64,000 bases of DNA from Bacteroidales bacterium UBA5536 (GTDB lineage: Bacteria > Bacteroidota > Bacteroidia > Bacteroidales > F082): the NCBI GenBank assembly GCA_002426795.1, contig DINQ01000020.1:443017-507016 (forward strand). The letters run 5' to 3'. The translations under genes and the position numbers were made by a program. The notes under the pieces are model-generated. The model was given only the letters and a program-made list of their open reading frames with translations. It made no database searches and was not told the DNA's origin. Shown piece after piece: positions 33,792 through 44,400 of this stretch; positions within the stretch are counted from its first letter, which is position 1; each line of letters begins with the position of its first letter.

Positions 33792-36404
33792 ATGAACCGG
33801 AAAATGATCGATAGTTTTTTGTCAGCAAGCAATGAGTTGTGGTTAACGATCGATGCTCAATTCATCATTACTACAGCTTATGGTCCATGGAAGAAACTTT
33901 TGAAAGTAGAGGCTTCAGATGTTATTGGAAAGCCATTTGAAATTTTCGTAAAAAAAGAAGATAGTCATTTTGTGCTGAACGCTCTCAACAGAACAAAGGA
34001 GACCGGAGTTCCTGAACAAATGAAGATTACCTGGTGTTACAAAGTTAATCACTGTACACCCTTTGAGCTAACAATACAATGGGCCGAAAACGAATGGTTG
34101 GTCAAAGCCTTTCATCTTAAACATTTCGCTACTCAGGCGCATCATCAGGAAGCATTTTCATACAGCGATGAACGTCTTTTTCAAGCGCTTCTGCAGGAAA
34201 GCGATGATGCATTGATTTTTGTGGATGAAAACAAAGTGATTCGGTATTTCAACGAAAAAGCCGATCGAAGTGCGCTTTTTTTCAACAACCGGCGGATTGA
34301 AAAAGGACAACCCGTTCTGCAATATATTGATGCTCAGGAATTAAGTGCGTTTACCGAACATCTTGAGCTGGCCATGAGTGGTAATCTGGTCTCGTCAAAG
34401 AAAGAATTTCGTGTCGACAATCAAACGCATGTGTTAAACTTCACATTCCAACCTGTTAGTCCAGATTCGGGCATCAATGGTGTATTCATCGCCATCAAAA
34501 ACCAGACAGAGCAGGAGTTGCTCAATGAAGCACACCAACAGGCCGAACAAGCATTAATTGATAGCGAACGAAAATACAAAATGCTGGTCGAGAATGCTTT
34601 TGATGCCATTTATTTAATCAGAAACCGAAATTTTGAATACTGTAACCAACGTTTTCTCGATCTGACAGGTTATAAGTCTAATGAGGTAGTATCGCAAACT
34701 TTCGATTTTGCAGATCTTTTGTCCGAAAAAAGTCAAGCCATCGTCGAAGCACGCTATGAGGCGCGAAAGCGCGGCGAAGAATTGCCTTCGCAATACGAAT
34801 TTCAAATCAAACGCAAGGATGGAGGGCTGGTTGACGTTGAAATTTCAACCGTCTCGCTTTCTGAGGGAGATCAGGTAGTGGTGCTTGGAATCATGCGCGA
34901 TATTTCTGAGCGAATTGCCGCCAGAGAGGCATTGCGAAACGAACGAGCCTATTTCAAACACCTGATCGAAAGTTTGCCTTTTGGCGTTGTGGTTTTGTCA
35001 ACAGATGATTCGGTACTCGATTGCAATCCTTATTTTCTTGATATGTTTAAGCTTGAGAAAGCAAACGTGATTAACCATAAAATTAATGACCTAATCGTTC
35101 CAAAAAAACTCAAAGACGAAGGAAATGAACTCACCGGTCTGGTGGCAGGTGGAGGAGAGATCAACCACGAAACAATCCGACAACGAACCGATGGGAAATT
35201 ACTCAATGTGGCGATCAAAGCGCGGCCTACTAAACTTCCCGACGGAAGTAGTATTGTATTTGGAACCTACCAGGATATTTCTGACCGAAAAAAGGCAGAA
35301 GAAGCCCTGCAATATGAGCGTGATTTGATGGATGCCCTGATGAACAACATCCCTGATACCATTTATTTTAAAGACACAAAAAGCAGGTTTATCCGTATCA
35401 ACAAAGCCCAATGCCGTGCCCTTGGAGTAGCAAAAGCGGAAGATGCCTATGGCAAAACGGATTTAGACTTTTTTGATACTGAACATGCCAAAAAAACCTC
35501 TGAGGAAGAGCAGGTTATCATGCAGCAAAGCAAACCGCTCATCAACAGCGTTGAACATATCGAAACTGCAAAGGGTTGGCGCTGGTACTCGGCAACAAAG
35601 GTGCCAATTAAAAACAAAAAAGGTATCGCAATCGGCCTTGCAGGTATTTCGCGCGATATCACTGAGCTCAAAACAATGGAGGAAACTTTGCGCCAGAATG
35701 AGCTTCGGTTAAAAAATATCAATGCCGAAAAAGACAAACTTTTTTCCATCATTGCACACGATTTGCGCAGCCCTTTCAATTCGTTTCTGATGCTGACAGA
35801 GATGTTTCTTGACGATACTTTTGGTCTGACTGTGGATGAAATCAAAAAACTGGCTGTATCGATGCACAAATCGGCAGCTAACCTTTCTGACTTGCTTGAC
35901 AACTTGCTTAATTGGTCGCGCCTGCAAAGGGGACTGATAGATTTTGAAAAAGTTGATGTGCGGCTGGATGAAGTGGCTGCTACGATTGTCGATTCGGTGG
36001 ACGAGATGATCCGGTCGAAGGACCTTGTGATTCAAAACGATATTCCTGTTGGGTTTATCGTAAAGGCTGATCCGGGTATGATTGCTTCGATGTTGCGTAA
36101 CACATTGACCAATGCAGTGAAATTTACGCCCAAAGGCGGTGTTGTCAATTTGCAGGCATGGTATTCCGATGACCATAAAGCGCATATCAAAGTTAATGAC
36201 TCGGGCATTGGAATGCCACCCAGAATCAAAGAGAATCTGTTTACGATTGACGGCAAAGTGGGTCGAAAAGGTACAGAAGGCGAACCTACAGCCGGACTGG
36301 GTTTAATCCTGGTGAAAGAATTTGTCGACAAACACAAAGGCTCTATCCAGATTAGCTCTGTTGAGAATGAAGGAACAGAATTTGAAATTATATTACCCAA
36401 CTAA
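33792..36404 (+). CDS. PAS-rich sensor histidine kinase (5 PAS - HisKA - HATPase)
   Basis: 870 residues, soluble. Five PAS units start at about 5, 127, 257, 385 and 511 (e.g. SERKYKMLVENAFDAIYLIRN and NIPDTIYFKDTKSRFIRINK). The HisKA phospho-acceptor is H656 in SIIAHDLRSPF. The HATPase shows RNTLTNAVKFTPKG, DSGIGMP and the ATP-lid AGLGLILVKEF. No receiver or DNA-binding domain is attached, so it needs a separate partner, possibly the stand-alone receiver at 45318. It starts 29 bp after the first hybrid kinase, so the two are probably cotranscribed. Confidence 0.88.
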   Translation: MNRKMIDSFLSASNELWLTIDAQFIITTAYGPWKKLLKVEASDVIGKPFEIFVKKEDSHFVLNALNRTKETGVPEQMKITWCYKVNHCTPFELTIQWAENEWLVKAFHLKHFATQAHHQEAFSYSDERLFQALLQESDDALIFVDENKVIRYFNEKADRSALFFNNRRIEKGQPVLQYIDAQELSAFTEHLELAMSGNLVSSKKEFRVDNQTHVLNFTFQPVSPDSGINGVFIAIKNQTEQELLNEAHQQAEQALIDSERKYKMLVENAFDAIYLIRNRNFEYCNQRFLDLTGYKSNEVVSQTFDFADLLSEKSQAIVEARYEARKRGEELPSQYEFQIKRKDGGLVDVEISTVSLSEGDQVVVLGIMRDISERIAAREALRNERAYFKHLIESLPFGVVVLSTDDSVLDCNPYFLDMFKLEKANVINHKINDLIVPKKLKDEGNELTGLVAGGGEINHETIRQRTDGKLLNVAIKARPTKLPDGSSIVFGTYQDISDRKKAEEALQYERDLMDALMNNIPDTIYFKDTKSRFIRINKAQCRALGVAKAEDAYGKTDLDFFDTEHAKKTSEEEQVIMQQSKPLINSVEHIETAKGWRWYSATKVPIKNKKGIAIGLAGISRDITELKTMEETLRQNELRLKNINAEKDKLFSIIAHDLRSPFNSFLMLTEMFLDDTFGLTVDEIKKLAVSMHKSAANLSDLLDNLLNWSRLQRGLIDFEKVDVRLDEVAATIVDSVDEMIRSKDLVIQNDIPVGFIVKADPGMIASMLRNTLTNAVKFTPKGGVVNLQAWYSDDHKAHIKVNDSGIGMPPRIKENLFTIDGKVGRKGTEGEPTAGLGLILVKEFVDKHKGSIQISSVENEGTEFEIILPN

Positions 36405-36444
36405 AAATGCAACTATGGATTTATAAATGCTGTTGTTAATCAGG

Positions 36445-36465
36445 TATTTATATTGAATATAAATA
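36445..36465. promoter_or_regulatory. Palindromic operator-like site before the CheB-CheR fusion gene
   Basis: TATTTATAT-TGA-ATATAAATA is a perfect 9-bp dyad with a 3-nt centre. Outside it, GTTGTT and AACAAC give a second, spaced inverted pair. It sits about 35 bp upstream of the -7 element, where an activator or repressor could bind. Confidence 0.5.
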
Positions 36466-36498
36466 AACAACAACCTTTATTTTGGGGAATTCATCCCT

Positions 36499-36506
36499 TA
36501 TATTTG
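36499..36506 (+). promoter_or_regulatory. -7 element (TATATTTG) of the CheB-CheR fusion gene
   Basis: TATATTTG fits TAnnTTTG, with start predicted near 36513 and the ATG at 36523. A TTTG lies only 14 bp upstream, shorter than usual, so the -33 contact is uncertain. Confidence 0.5.
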
Positions 36507-36522
36507 ATCAAAAAACAAAAAC

Positions 36523-39408
36523 ATGGCAACCAGGAAAAAGGACACAACAGAAGAACAATTACGCAGGGCAGAATACATTGTAGGCATTGGCGCTTCGGCC
36601 GGTGGACTCGAGGCTTTGCAGGAATTTTTCAAGGCAATGCCACTCGATACAGGATTGGCTTTTGTTGTGATCCAGCATTTGTCGCCTGATTACAAAAGCC
36701 TGATGGACGAGCTCCTGGCCAGACACACCAAGCTTCGAATACTCAAAGCAAAAGACGGAATGCTTGTGGAACCTGATACCATCTACCTGATTCCGCCACG
36801 AAAAAACCTGTCTATTTTTCACGGAAAACTCATTTTAGAGGACCAGGGAAAACGCATGGGGCTTATTTTACCCATCGATATATTTTTCAGGTCGTTGGCT
36901 GTCGATATTGGTAAAAACTCCATTGGAATAATTCTTTCCGGAACTGGAAGTGATGGCACGCTGGGCACGAGAGCCATCAAAGAAGCCGGCGGAATGGTGA
37001 TGGCCCAGGATGAAACCACAGCAAAGTTCGATGGCATGCCACGCAGCTCAATATCTACAGGTTTGGTTGATTATATACTGGCACCGGGAAAAATGGCTGA
37101 CGAATTGGTGAATTATGTGAAACACCCTTTTGTCGGACAATCAAAGAATATTGAAGATGTGCTGAGCTCCGACGAAGACAGCCTGACCAAGGTGATGATG
37201 ATCCTGCGCGACTATTCAGGTATCGATTTTAGTTATTACAAAGAAAACACCATCATCCGAAGGTTGGAACGACGTTTGAGTATCAACCGTTTCGAGCGCA
37301 TCGAAGATTACATTCGTTTTCTATCGGAATCTGACAAGGAAAAAGACACCCTTTATCGCGAATTGCTGATTGGCGTTACCCGTTTTTTCAGAGACGAAGC
37401 TGCATTCGAGATTATTCAGAACGAAGTCTTGCCGCGATTGCTCGAAAACAATCCCAAACAACTCAGGTTATGGTCGGTTGCCTGTTCCACTGGTGAAGAA
37501 GTGTATTCTATGGCCATGATTTTGAATTCCTATATCGAAGAGCATAAACTGCAAACAGAGGTCAAAATTTTCGCGACGGACATCGACAAACGTTCGATCG
37601 AGCTGGCCGGACAAGGTTTTTATCCTGAAAGTATTGTCGGAGATATTGAACCTGAATTGGTGAGTCGTTATTTTGTCAAACGCGAAAACGGATACCAGGT
37701 TGGCGAAAGATTGCGTAAGATGGCCATTTTTGCCACGCACAATGTGCTCAAAGATCCACCCTTTTCAAAACTCGATATGATTGTCTGCCGCAATTTGTTT
37801 ATATATCTGAAAGCAGATAGTCAGGCCCGCGTACTGGGGGTATTTCATATGGCACTCAAGCCGGGCGGCATTCTTTTTATGGGTAGCAGTGAGTCGCTCG
37901 GTAATCTGTCTGATTCTTTTTCGATTATCAGTGCCAAACAAAAAATTTATACCCGAAAGGCTGGCACTGTCAGTATCAATGGTCCATTGCCTTTGCCATA
38001 TTCTTTTGCTTCGCGGCATGAGGCCGAAAAGCTGGGAATTTTCAGTAAACGTGCCTCTAAAAGAGATAATATTACCGATCGGGTGATCGATGCTTACCTG
38101 CCGCCATCGCTAGTTGTTGACGAAAACCTGAATGTGGTGCATGTAATTAACGATGTGAATCCCTATCTTTCGATGAAGTCGGGGCGTTTTTCACAGAATC
38201 TGAACAACATGATCAACAGCGACATGGCGTTGGTCGTTAACAACATGCTCAGGCGTTTGCAGAAAGACCCGAAGATGATCGTTTTTGAAAATGTTAAACT
38301 TACACCTGAGCAAAACAGCCTTGTTTTTAATATCGAAGGCAGACGGCTGGCACAGGAAAACGAATCAATGTTGTTTATGCTCTCTTTTCAGCCTTTACAA
38401 GAAAAGAGCAAAACCAAAGAAAAGAAAGAAGTGGTTAATCTGGCCTCTCAATACCAGAATCAACTGACTGATTTACAGAATGAATTGCAATTCACAAAGG
38501 AAAACCTTCAGGCCACGGTTGAAGAGCTGGAGACTTCAAACGAGGAATTGCAGGCCTCTAACGAGGAGTTAATTGCCAGTAATGAGGAACTCCAGAGCAC
38601 CAATGAGGAATTACAAAGTGTAAACGAAGAGTTGTATACAGTGAATTCGGAGTATCAAAGCAAAATCGAAGAACTCACCCAACTCAACAACGACATTACC
38701 AATCTGTTGAATAATACCGAGGTTGCAGCCTTGTACCTCGACAGAAAACTCTGCATCAGAAAGTTTACACCCAGTTTTGCCAAAATCAGCAATTTGCTCG
38801 AGCTTGATTTGGGAAGGCCCATCCACCACATAGCAACAGCAGTTGTATACGGAGACTTTCTGAACGATATTGAAAAAGTGAAAGACAACCTGCAGGCTAT
38901 TGAGCGGGAAGTTGCCCACAAAAATGGTTCCTTGTATTTGCTCAGGATTGTGCCATATCGCACCGATTACCAGGCTGTTGATGGGATTTTAGTGACGCTG
39001 GTCAACATCAGCATGCTGCAAGGCGAACGACTGAAACTTCAGGAAGCAAGCAACCGCTTGAAATCAGCCCTCGAAATGGGGAACATGGCCTGGTGGGATT
39101 GGAATGTCCAGACGGGTGAAGTGGCCATGCACGAAAAGAAGGCGATCATGCTGGGCTACACGACCGATGAATTTCCAACCAATGTTTACGAAGTAACTAA
39201 ATATATCCATCCGGAGGATTATGAGATGGCCATGCAGGCCATGCGCGACCATCTGGAGGGCAAAGTACCCGTTTATAACATCAAGTATCGAATGAAAATG
39301 AAGAACGGGAAGTACAAACTCTATCACGACAAGGGCGGAATTATTGAGTATGACAAATTGGGAAAACCATTAAGAGTCGTAGGAATTGTGATGGATGTGA
39401 GTGAATAG
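36523..39408 (+). CDS. CheB-CheR fusion with coiled coil and PAS domains
   Basis: 961 residues. The CheB methylesterase domain (about 12-195) shows catalytic Ser in GIGASAGGLEAL, His in VIQHLSPDYKS and Asp in SGTGSDGTLG. The CheR methyltransferase (about 215-475) has the SAM motif WSVACSTGEEVYS, FATDIDKRSIELA and VCRNLFIYL. After a PAS-like segment (515-620) comes a coiled coil (about 640-725) with five consecutive NEELxxx heptads, then PAS domains (about 730-840 and 850-960). No kinase domain is present; a PAS-kinase gene overlaps or nearly touches its end. There are no MCP, CheA or CheW genes nearby, so a chemotaxis role is doubtful. Confidence 0.9.
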   Translation: MATRKKDTTEEQLRRAEYIVGIGASAGGLEALQEFFKAMPLDTGLAFVVIQHLSPDYKSLMDELLARHTKLRILKAKDGMLVEPDTIYLIPPRKNLSIFHGKLILEDQGKRMGLILPIDIFFRSLAVDIGKNSIGIILSGTGSDGTLGTRAIKEAGGMVMAQDETTAKFDGMPRSSISTGLVDYILAPGKMADELVNYVKHPFVGQSKNIEDVLSSDEDSLTKVMMILRDYSGIDFSYYKENTIIRRLERRLSINRFERIEDYIRFLSESDKEKDTLYRELLIGVTRFFRDEAAFEIIQNEVLPRLLENNPKQLRLWSVACSTGEEVYSMAMILNSYIEEHKLQTEVKIFATDIDKRSIELAGQGFYPESIVGDIEPELVSRYFVKRENGYQVGERLRKMAIFATHNVLKDPPFSKLDMIVCRNLFIYLKADSQARVLGVFHMALKPGGILFMGSSESLGNLSDSFSIISAKQKIYTRKAGTVSINGPLPLPYSFASRHEAEKLGIFSKRASKRDNITDRVIDAYLPPSLVVDENLNVVHVINDVNPYLSMKSGRFSQNLNNMINSDMALVVNNMLRRLQKDPKMIVFENVKLTPEQNSLVFNIEGRRLAQENESMLFMLSFQPLQEKSKTKEKKEVVNLASQYQNQLTDLQNELQFTKENLQATVEELETSNEELQASNEELIASNEELQSTNEELQSVNEELYTVNSEYQSKIEELTQLNNDITNLLNNTEVAALYLDRKLCIRKFTPSFAKISNLLELDLGRPIHHIATAVVYGDFLNDIEKVKDNLQAIEREVAHKNGSLYLLRIVPYRTDYQAVDGILVTLVNISMLQGERLKLQEASNRLKSALEMGNMAWWDWNVQTGEVAMHEKKAIMLGYTTDEFPTNVYEVTKYIHPEDYEMAMQAMRDHLEGKVPVYNIKYRMKMKNGKYKLYHDKGGIIEYDKLGKPLRVVGIVMDVSE

Positions 39409-39430
39409 AAAACCAGCTAAAACAACTCAA

Positions 39431-41443
39431 ATGACTTCAAAAAATCCGAGAGAAGAAAACCTCCGTAAACGTATCGAGCAGGTCATCAGCAACAAAGATT
39501 TTGTTTTGGAAGATGCTTACACCAAAAGTTTGGAACAGTTGCTCGAAGAACTTAAGATTTATCACATTGAGCTAGAATTTCAGAACGATGAACTCAAACG
39601 CATCCAGCATGAGCTGGAGAAATCGCGCGATGATTTTCAGGGATTGTTTCATCAGGCACCCATTGGTTATCTGGTCCTTGACGAAAATCTAAAAATAGTT
39701 TCCTACAACGATTTTTTCAAAAAAATGACCCTTGGAAAGTGGGAAGGAACCACAAACAGCGATTTCAGAAAGTTTATTCATCCTTCTGAACAAGATAATT
39801 TTCATCACTTTTACCAGAAACTACTCAGAACAGGCTTGCCTGACCAAATCGAGCTGAAACTCATCAACGATATTGAATCCAGAGAAATATTTGTGAATGT
39901 TTTCGCGGCTTTTCGCACCGGTCGATCAAATGAATTGTTGCTTGCGATTGCAGACATTACCACAAGGATCATGACATCTAAAGCGCTTGAAGAGAGTGAG
40001 TTGAAGCTCAGGACCATCACCGACAATATGCACGATATGGTGCTGATGAGCGATCTGGGCGGAAAGATTTGTTTTGTATCCCCTTCTTGTGCAAAGTTTG
40101 GTTTTGATCAGAAAGATTTGATGGGAAAATCACTGTTCAGTTTTGTGCATCCGGATGATTTAACACTCGTTTCGGAAGTTTTTCGATCTGCGGTATACAA
40201 TCGCCAGGACGACAGCGTAGAGTTCAGAACACTAATAGGATCGGGAGGCTACCGATGGGTAGAGGTCTCGGTTAGCACAGTCGAGGATGCAGAAAGCACT
40301 GAAGAGAAAGCTGTATTTGTGGTCCGCGATATTGAAGAGCGAAAAACGATGCAAAAGACACTCGAACGAAATGAACGCATGTTCAGGAGTTTGTTCAATA
40401 ATAACCATGCTGTGATGATTGTTATCGATCCGGACAGTCTTGATATCATGAACGCAAACGAGGCAGCATCGAGATTCTATGGCTATTCGAAAGAGCAGCT
40501 TTGCCAGATGAAGATCAGTGATATAAATACCATGCCCGCTACAGATCTGAGGCACGAAACCGAAAAGGCTGTTGCAGCAAGGCAAGTTCAGTTTTTCTTT
40601 CAGCACCGGCTTGCCAACGGTAGTATTTGCGATGTGGAAGTCTTTAGCGGACTTGTCGAACAAGAGGGAAAGTCATTGCTTTATTCAATCATTCACGATA
40701 TCAGCGAACGCAAAAAAGCGGAACGTCTTCTGCGTGAAAATGCCGAAGAACTGCGCGTGATGAATGCGACCAAAGACAAGTTATTTTCGGTGATTGCACA
40801 CGACCTGCGCAGCCCAATTGGTTCGATGCTGAACCTGGCCGAATTACTATATGAGGAACAAGAAACAATGAAGTCGGTAGATGTGAAACGGATTACAAAA
40901 ACCTTGTTTCAATCGGCCAGCAACACCTACCATTTGCTTGAAAATTTACTGGAATGGTCACGTTTGCAGCGTGGCCTGATACAGCCTAATCTCACTGTAA
41001 CATATTTGAAACCTATGCTCGAATCTGTGATCGGGCAAGTGCAAGAAGCAGCCGAAAAGAAAAAAATCCTTGTCAATCTGGATGTTGACGATAGCATAGA
41101 AGCAAAAATTGATCAGACCTTGTTGCAGGCCGTGCTGAGAAATCTGCTGACCAATGCCATCAAATTTTCTTTTCCTGCCTCAGTGATCGACCTAACAGCA
41201 ATCGCATCCGAAGATGAAGTTATAATCAAAGTCATTGATTATGGTACAGGTATGGAAAAGGAAGTTCTTGATAATTTGTTCAGAATTGAAGCAGAAACCG
41301 GTCGATTGGGTACGGCTGGTGAAAAAAGTGTTGGTTTGGGGCTGATCATCTGTAAAGACTTTCTTGATCTGCTTCAGGGTCAACTTAGCTTTTACAGTGA
41401 ACCCACACAAGGAACAACAGCAATTGTAACACTCAAACAATGA
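39431..41443 (+). CDS. PAS sensor histidine kinase (3 PAS - HisKA - HATPase)
   Basis: 670 residues from ATG 39431. A GTG at 39401 gives ten more residues and overlaps the CheB-CheR gene by 8 bp, so either start is possible. An N-terminal helical region (about 10-75) is followed by PAS units at about 75, 200 and 325. The HisKA His lies in SVIAHDLRSPIGSM (residue 457 from this start). The HATPase has RNLLTNAIKF, DYGTGME and VGLGLIICKDF. It has no receiver or DNA-binding domain. The kinase core is closely similar in style to the 33792-36404 protein, pointing to paralogy. The N-terminal coiled region may pair with the coiled coil of the CheB-CheR protein (inference). Confidence 0.87.
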   Translation: MTSKNPREENLRKRIEQVISNKDFVLEDAYTKSLEQLLEELKIYHIELEFQNDELKRIQHELEKSRDDFQGLFHQAPIGYLVLDENLKIVSYNDFFKKMTLGKWEGTTNSDFRKFIHPSEQDNFHHFYQKLLRTGLPDQIELKLINDIESREIFVNVFAAFRTGRSNELLLAIADITTRIMTSKALEESELKLRTITDNMHDMVLMSDLGGKICFVSPSCAKFGFDQKDLMGKSLFSFVHPDDLTLVSEVFRSAVYNRQDDSVEFRTLIGSGGYRWVEVSVSTVEDAESTEEKAVFVVRDIEERKTMQKTLERNERMFRSLFNNNHAVMIVIDPDSLDIMNANEAASRFYGYSKEQLCQMKISDINTMPATDLRHETEKAVAARQVQFFFQHRLANGSICDVEVFSGLVEQEGKSLLYSIIHDISERKKAERLLRENAEELRVMNATKDKLFSVIAHDLRSPIGSMLNLAELLYEEQETMKSVDVKRITKTLFQSASNTYHLLENLLEWSRLQRGLIQPNLTVTYLKPMLESVIGQVQEAAEKKKILVNLDVDDSIEAKIDQTLLQAVLRNLLTNAIKFSFPASVIDLTAIASEDEVIIKVIDYGTGMEKEVLDNLFRIEAETGRLGTAGEKSVGLGLIICKDFLDLLQGQLSFYSEPTQGTTAIVTLKQ

Positions 41444-41472
41444 GTGTACAACACATGTAATGGCCAGATGCT

Positions 41473-44400
41473 ATGAATAATACTAAACAATCAGAATCAT
41501 TTGCAAGTCAAATGAAAAGTTTGCTGAACATTCTTCAGCACAAAGACGTACCTGTGCAGGAGTTTCTGGACAGAGCGCTAGATGAAGCTATATTGTTGAC
41601 TGGAAGCAAGTTTGGTTATATTTATCATTATTCTGAAGTCAGAAAGGAGTTTGTGCTCAATACCTGGTCGCAGGAGGTCATGGCAGCCTGCAAGGTCATG
41701 GATCCCCAAACCTGCTACGAACTTGATAAAACTGGTTTTTGGGGAGAAGCGATTCGTCAGCGGAAACCTATCATTGCCAATGATTTTCAGGCAGTCCATC
41801 CCTTAAAAAAAGGATATCCCGAAGGACATGTAGCATTATTGAAATATATGACTCTTCCTGTCATGATCGAAGATAAAATCGTTGGTGTTGTGGGCGTTGC
41901 CAATAAAGTTGAAGATTATAATGATCAGGACATTCTATATCTTCAATTGCTCATGGATGCTGTCTGGAAGGTGGTAGCCCTCAAAGAGTCGCTCGAAAGA
42001 GAAAGACACCTCAATACCTTTTTAGAAGCTATCAGAACAATCAACCAGTTGATTGCCCAGATAAATGATCCAAAAGTTTTATTGAAACGAACCAGTGAAA
42101 GTCTGGCAAAGATTTCTTCGGCTAAATATGCATGGCTTGCTTTGGTTGATGCAGGCAACGAATTGACTGATTATGCAGTAGCTGAAGGTATTCCTGGTGC
42201 ACCGGAGTTTATTAAGCATATGCAACAAGGCTTGATGCCTAAATGTGCTAAGATGGCGATTCAACAAAAAGGTTTGGTCAGGATCAAACGTAAGGAGATA
42301 GATTGCACCGAATGTCCGTTTTTTCAACAAACCAGAGACTTTGAAAGTATAAGCATTGCCATTCAAGCTGGCCAGAAAACATTTGGGGTGCTGACGGTTG
42401 CTCTGCCTGAAACCTCTGTTGATCAGTCTGTTCTGGTGGATGTTATTTCAGATTTAGCTTCTGATATGGGGCTCGCTTTTCATAAGTTGAAGCTTGAAGA
42501 GGACAACAAAAAGACGCAACAGGAGCTAATCGAGCGACAAAAAGAAATGGCTTGTGCTTTGGCAATCAGCCAGGATATGCAAAAGGAAATGTCGCCCGAA
42601 GAATTTATAAACCGGCTTCGTTCACATGTTAAGAAGGGTCTGCAGTTTGCTGACGCTGCCATTGTTGAAGTGTTTGGTAGTTTAGACGAAGCCCAAACTC
42701 AGTTGGCAAAAATGCCGAATCACTTGCTGGCTGAAATTGAAAGCCCGGTAAAAAAGTATAGCAACCTCTGCGTATTTTATCCAAATGAACTGAAATTTAT
42801 CTATCCGGAAGAACAACTTTTGGTGAGCAATGCAGCTTTGTTGTGCGGTCAATGGCTTAAACGGCAATACAACGAGGAAATGCTTCGTCAAAGGGAAGAA
42901 CAAATGCGCATTACCCTGAACTCGATAGGTGACGGTGTTATTGCAACAGATATTTACAGTAAAATCACCTGGATGAATCCGGTTGCCGAGCAAATGACGG
43001 CATGGCAAATAAGCGATGCTTTGGGACAAGACGTTGAACAAGTATTCAGGCTTGAACATGCACTTACCGGTGCAAAAGTGTCTAATCCGGTGCATGAAGT
43101 CTTACATACCAATAAAATTGTGGCATTGTCAAACCACACTGTGTTGGTTAACAAAAATAAAGTGCGACTGCAGATAAACGATACAGCTGCTCCTATTCGC
43201 GATAAAGAAGGTAACACAACAGGTGCCATTTTGGTGTTTTCTGATGTTACGGAAGTATATCAGCAAAAGGAAGCATTGAAACTAAGCGAGCAACGCTTCA
43301 AACTTTTTTTCGAAACAGCTCCGGAAGCAGTCAGTATTACCAAATGGTCAAACGGTGAATATGTCGATGTGAATCCAGGTTTTGAGCGGATTTCGGGTTA
43401 CCGACGTGATGAACTTATCGGAAAGACCGCATTGGACATAAACATTTGGGTCTATCCTGAACAAAGAAAAAAATTGATCAGTTTATTGGAGAAAAGTGGT
43501 GTCGTTAATAATATGGAAGGCAGTTTTAGGTCTAAATCAGGTGCCATAATTTATGGATTGATGTCGGCCAATGTCATCAGTTTTTACGAAGAACTACTGA
43601 TTATTCTGGTTGTTAGAGACATTACTGAACAAAAAGCCATTCTTGCAGCTAACCGTAAACTCAGCTCATCGCTCAACCAGTTACCGCTGTCTGTGCTCAT
43701 GACCGACACGAATTTTAAAATTGAATATGCCAACCAATTTACGAGGCAATATACGCAATACAAAGAAGATGAATTGATTGGACAAAACATCAAGGTGCTT
43801 TATCATGACGATTTCAATGCACAAATGATGAATGACAACATCTGGTCTGAATTGAAGAGCGGTAGTGTATTTCGAGGTGAAGCGCAGCTGTTAGGCAAAT
43901 CAGGTGAAACCACCTGGGTTTCTACCTCTATTTCGCCTTTTAACGATGAAGCAGGAAAGTTATTGAATTACATTTTTGTTAATGAAAATATTGAAAAAGA
44001 TCGTGCATTTACGCAAGAACTTATTGCTGCCAAAGAGAAAGCTGAAAAAAGCGACAAGCTGAAATCAGCCTTTTTAAACAATATCAGTCACGAAATCAGG
44101 ACGCCGCTCAACAGCATTCTTGGTTTCGGAGAGTTGTTTATCGACGAGTTTCAAATATCGCTGGAAGATCGCAAAAAATACTACGAAATGATGCGGAAAA
44201 GCAGCGAAAGACTGATGGATACTATAACCGATTATATGGATATTTCTCTCATTACATCGGGGAATATGAGTGCCAGCAAGACCGAAACAGACATCCATAA
44301 GCTGCTCAGGCAATTGCATGATAAATTTTTGACATTCTGTGATGATACCCGTGTTGAATTAAAGCTGTTGATTCCAGAAGAAGGTTCATTTACAATTGAA

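Noticed and set aside
38539..38643. 21-nt periodic DNA taken at first for a tandem repeat or CRISPR-like array
   Set aside because: The units differ at many synonymous sites and code heptads of a coiled coil in an intact gene.
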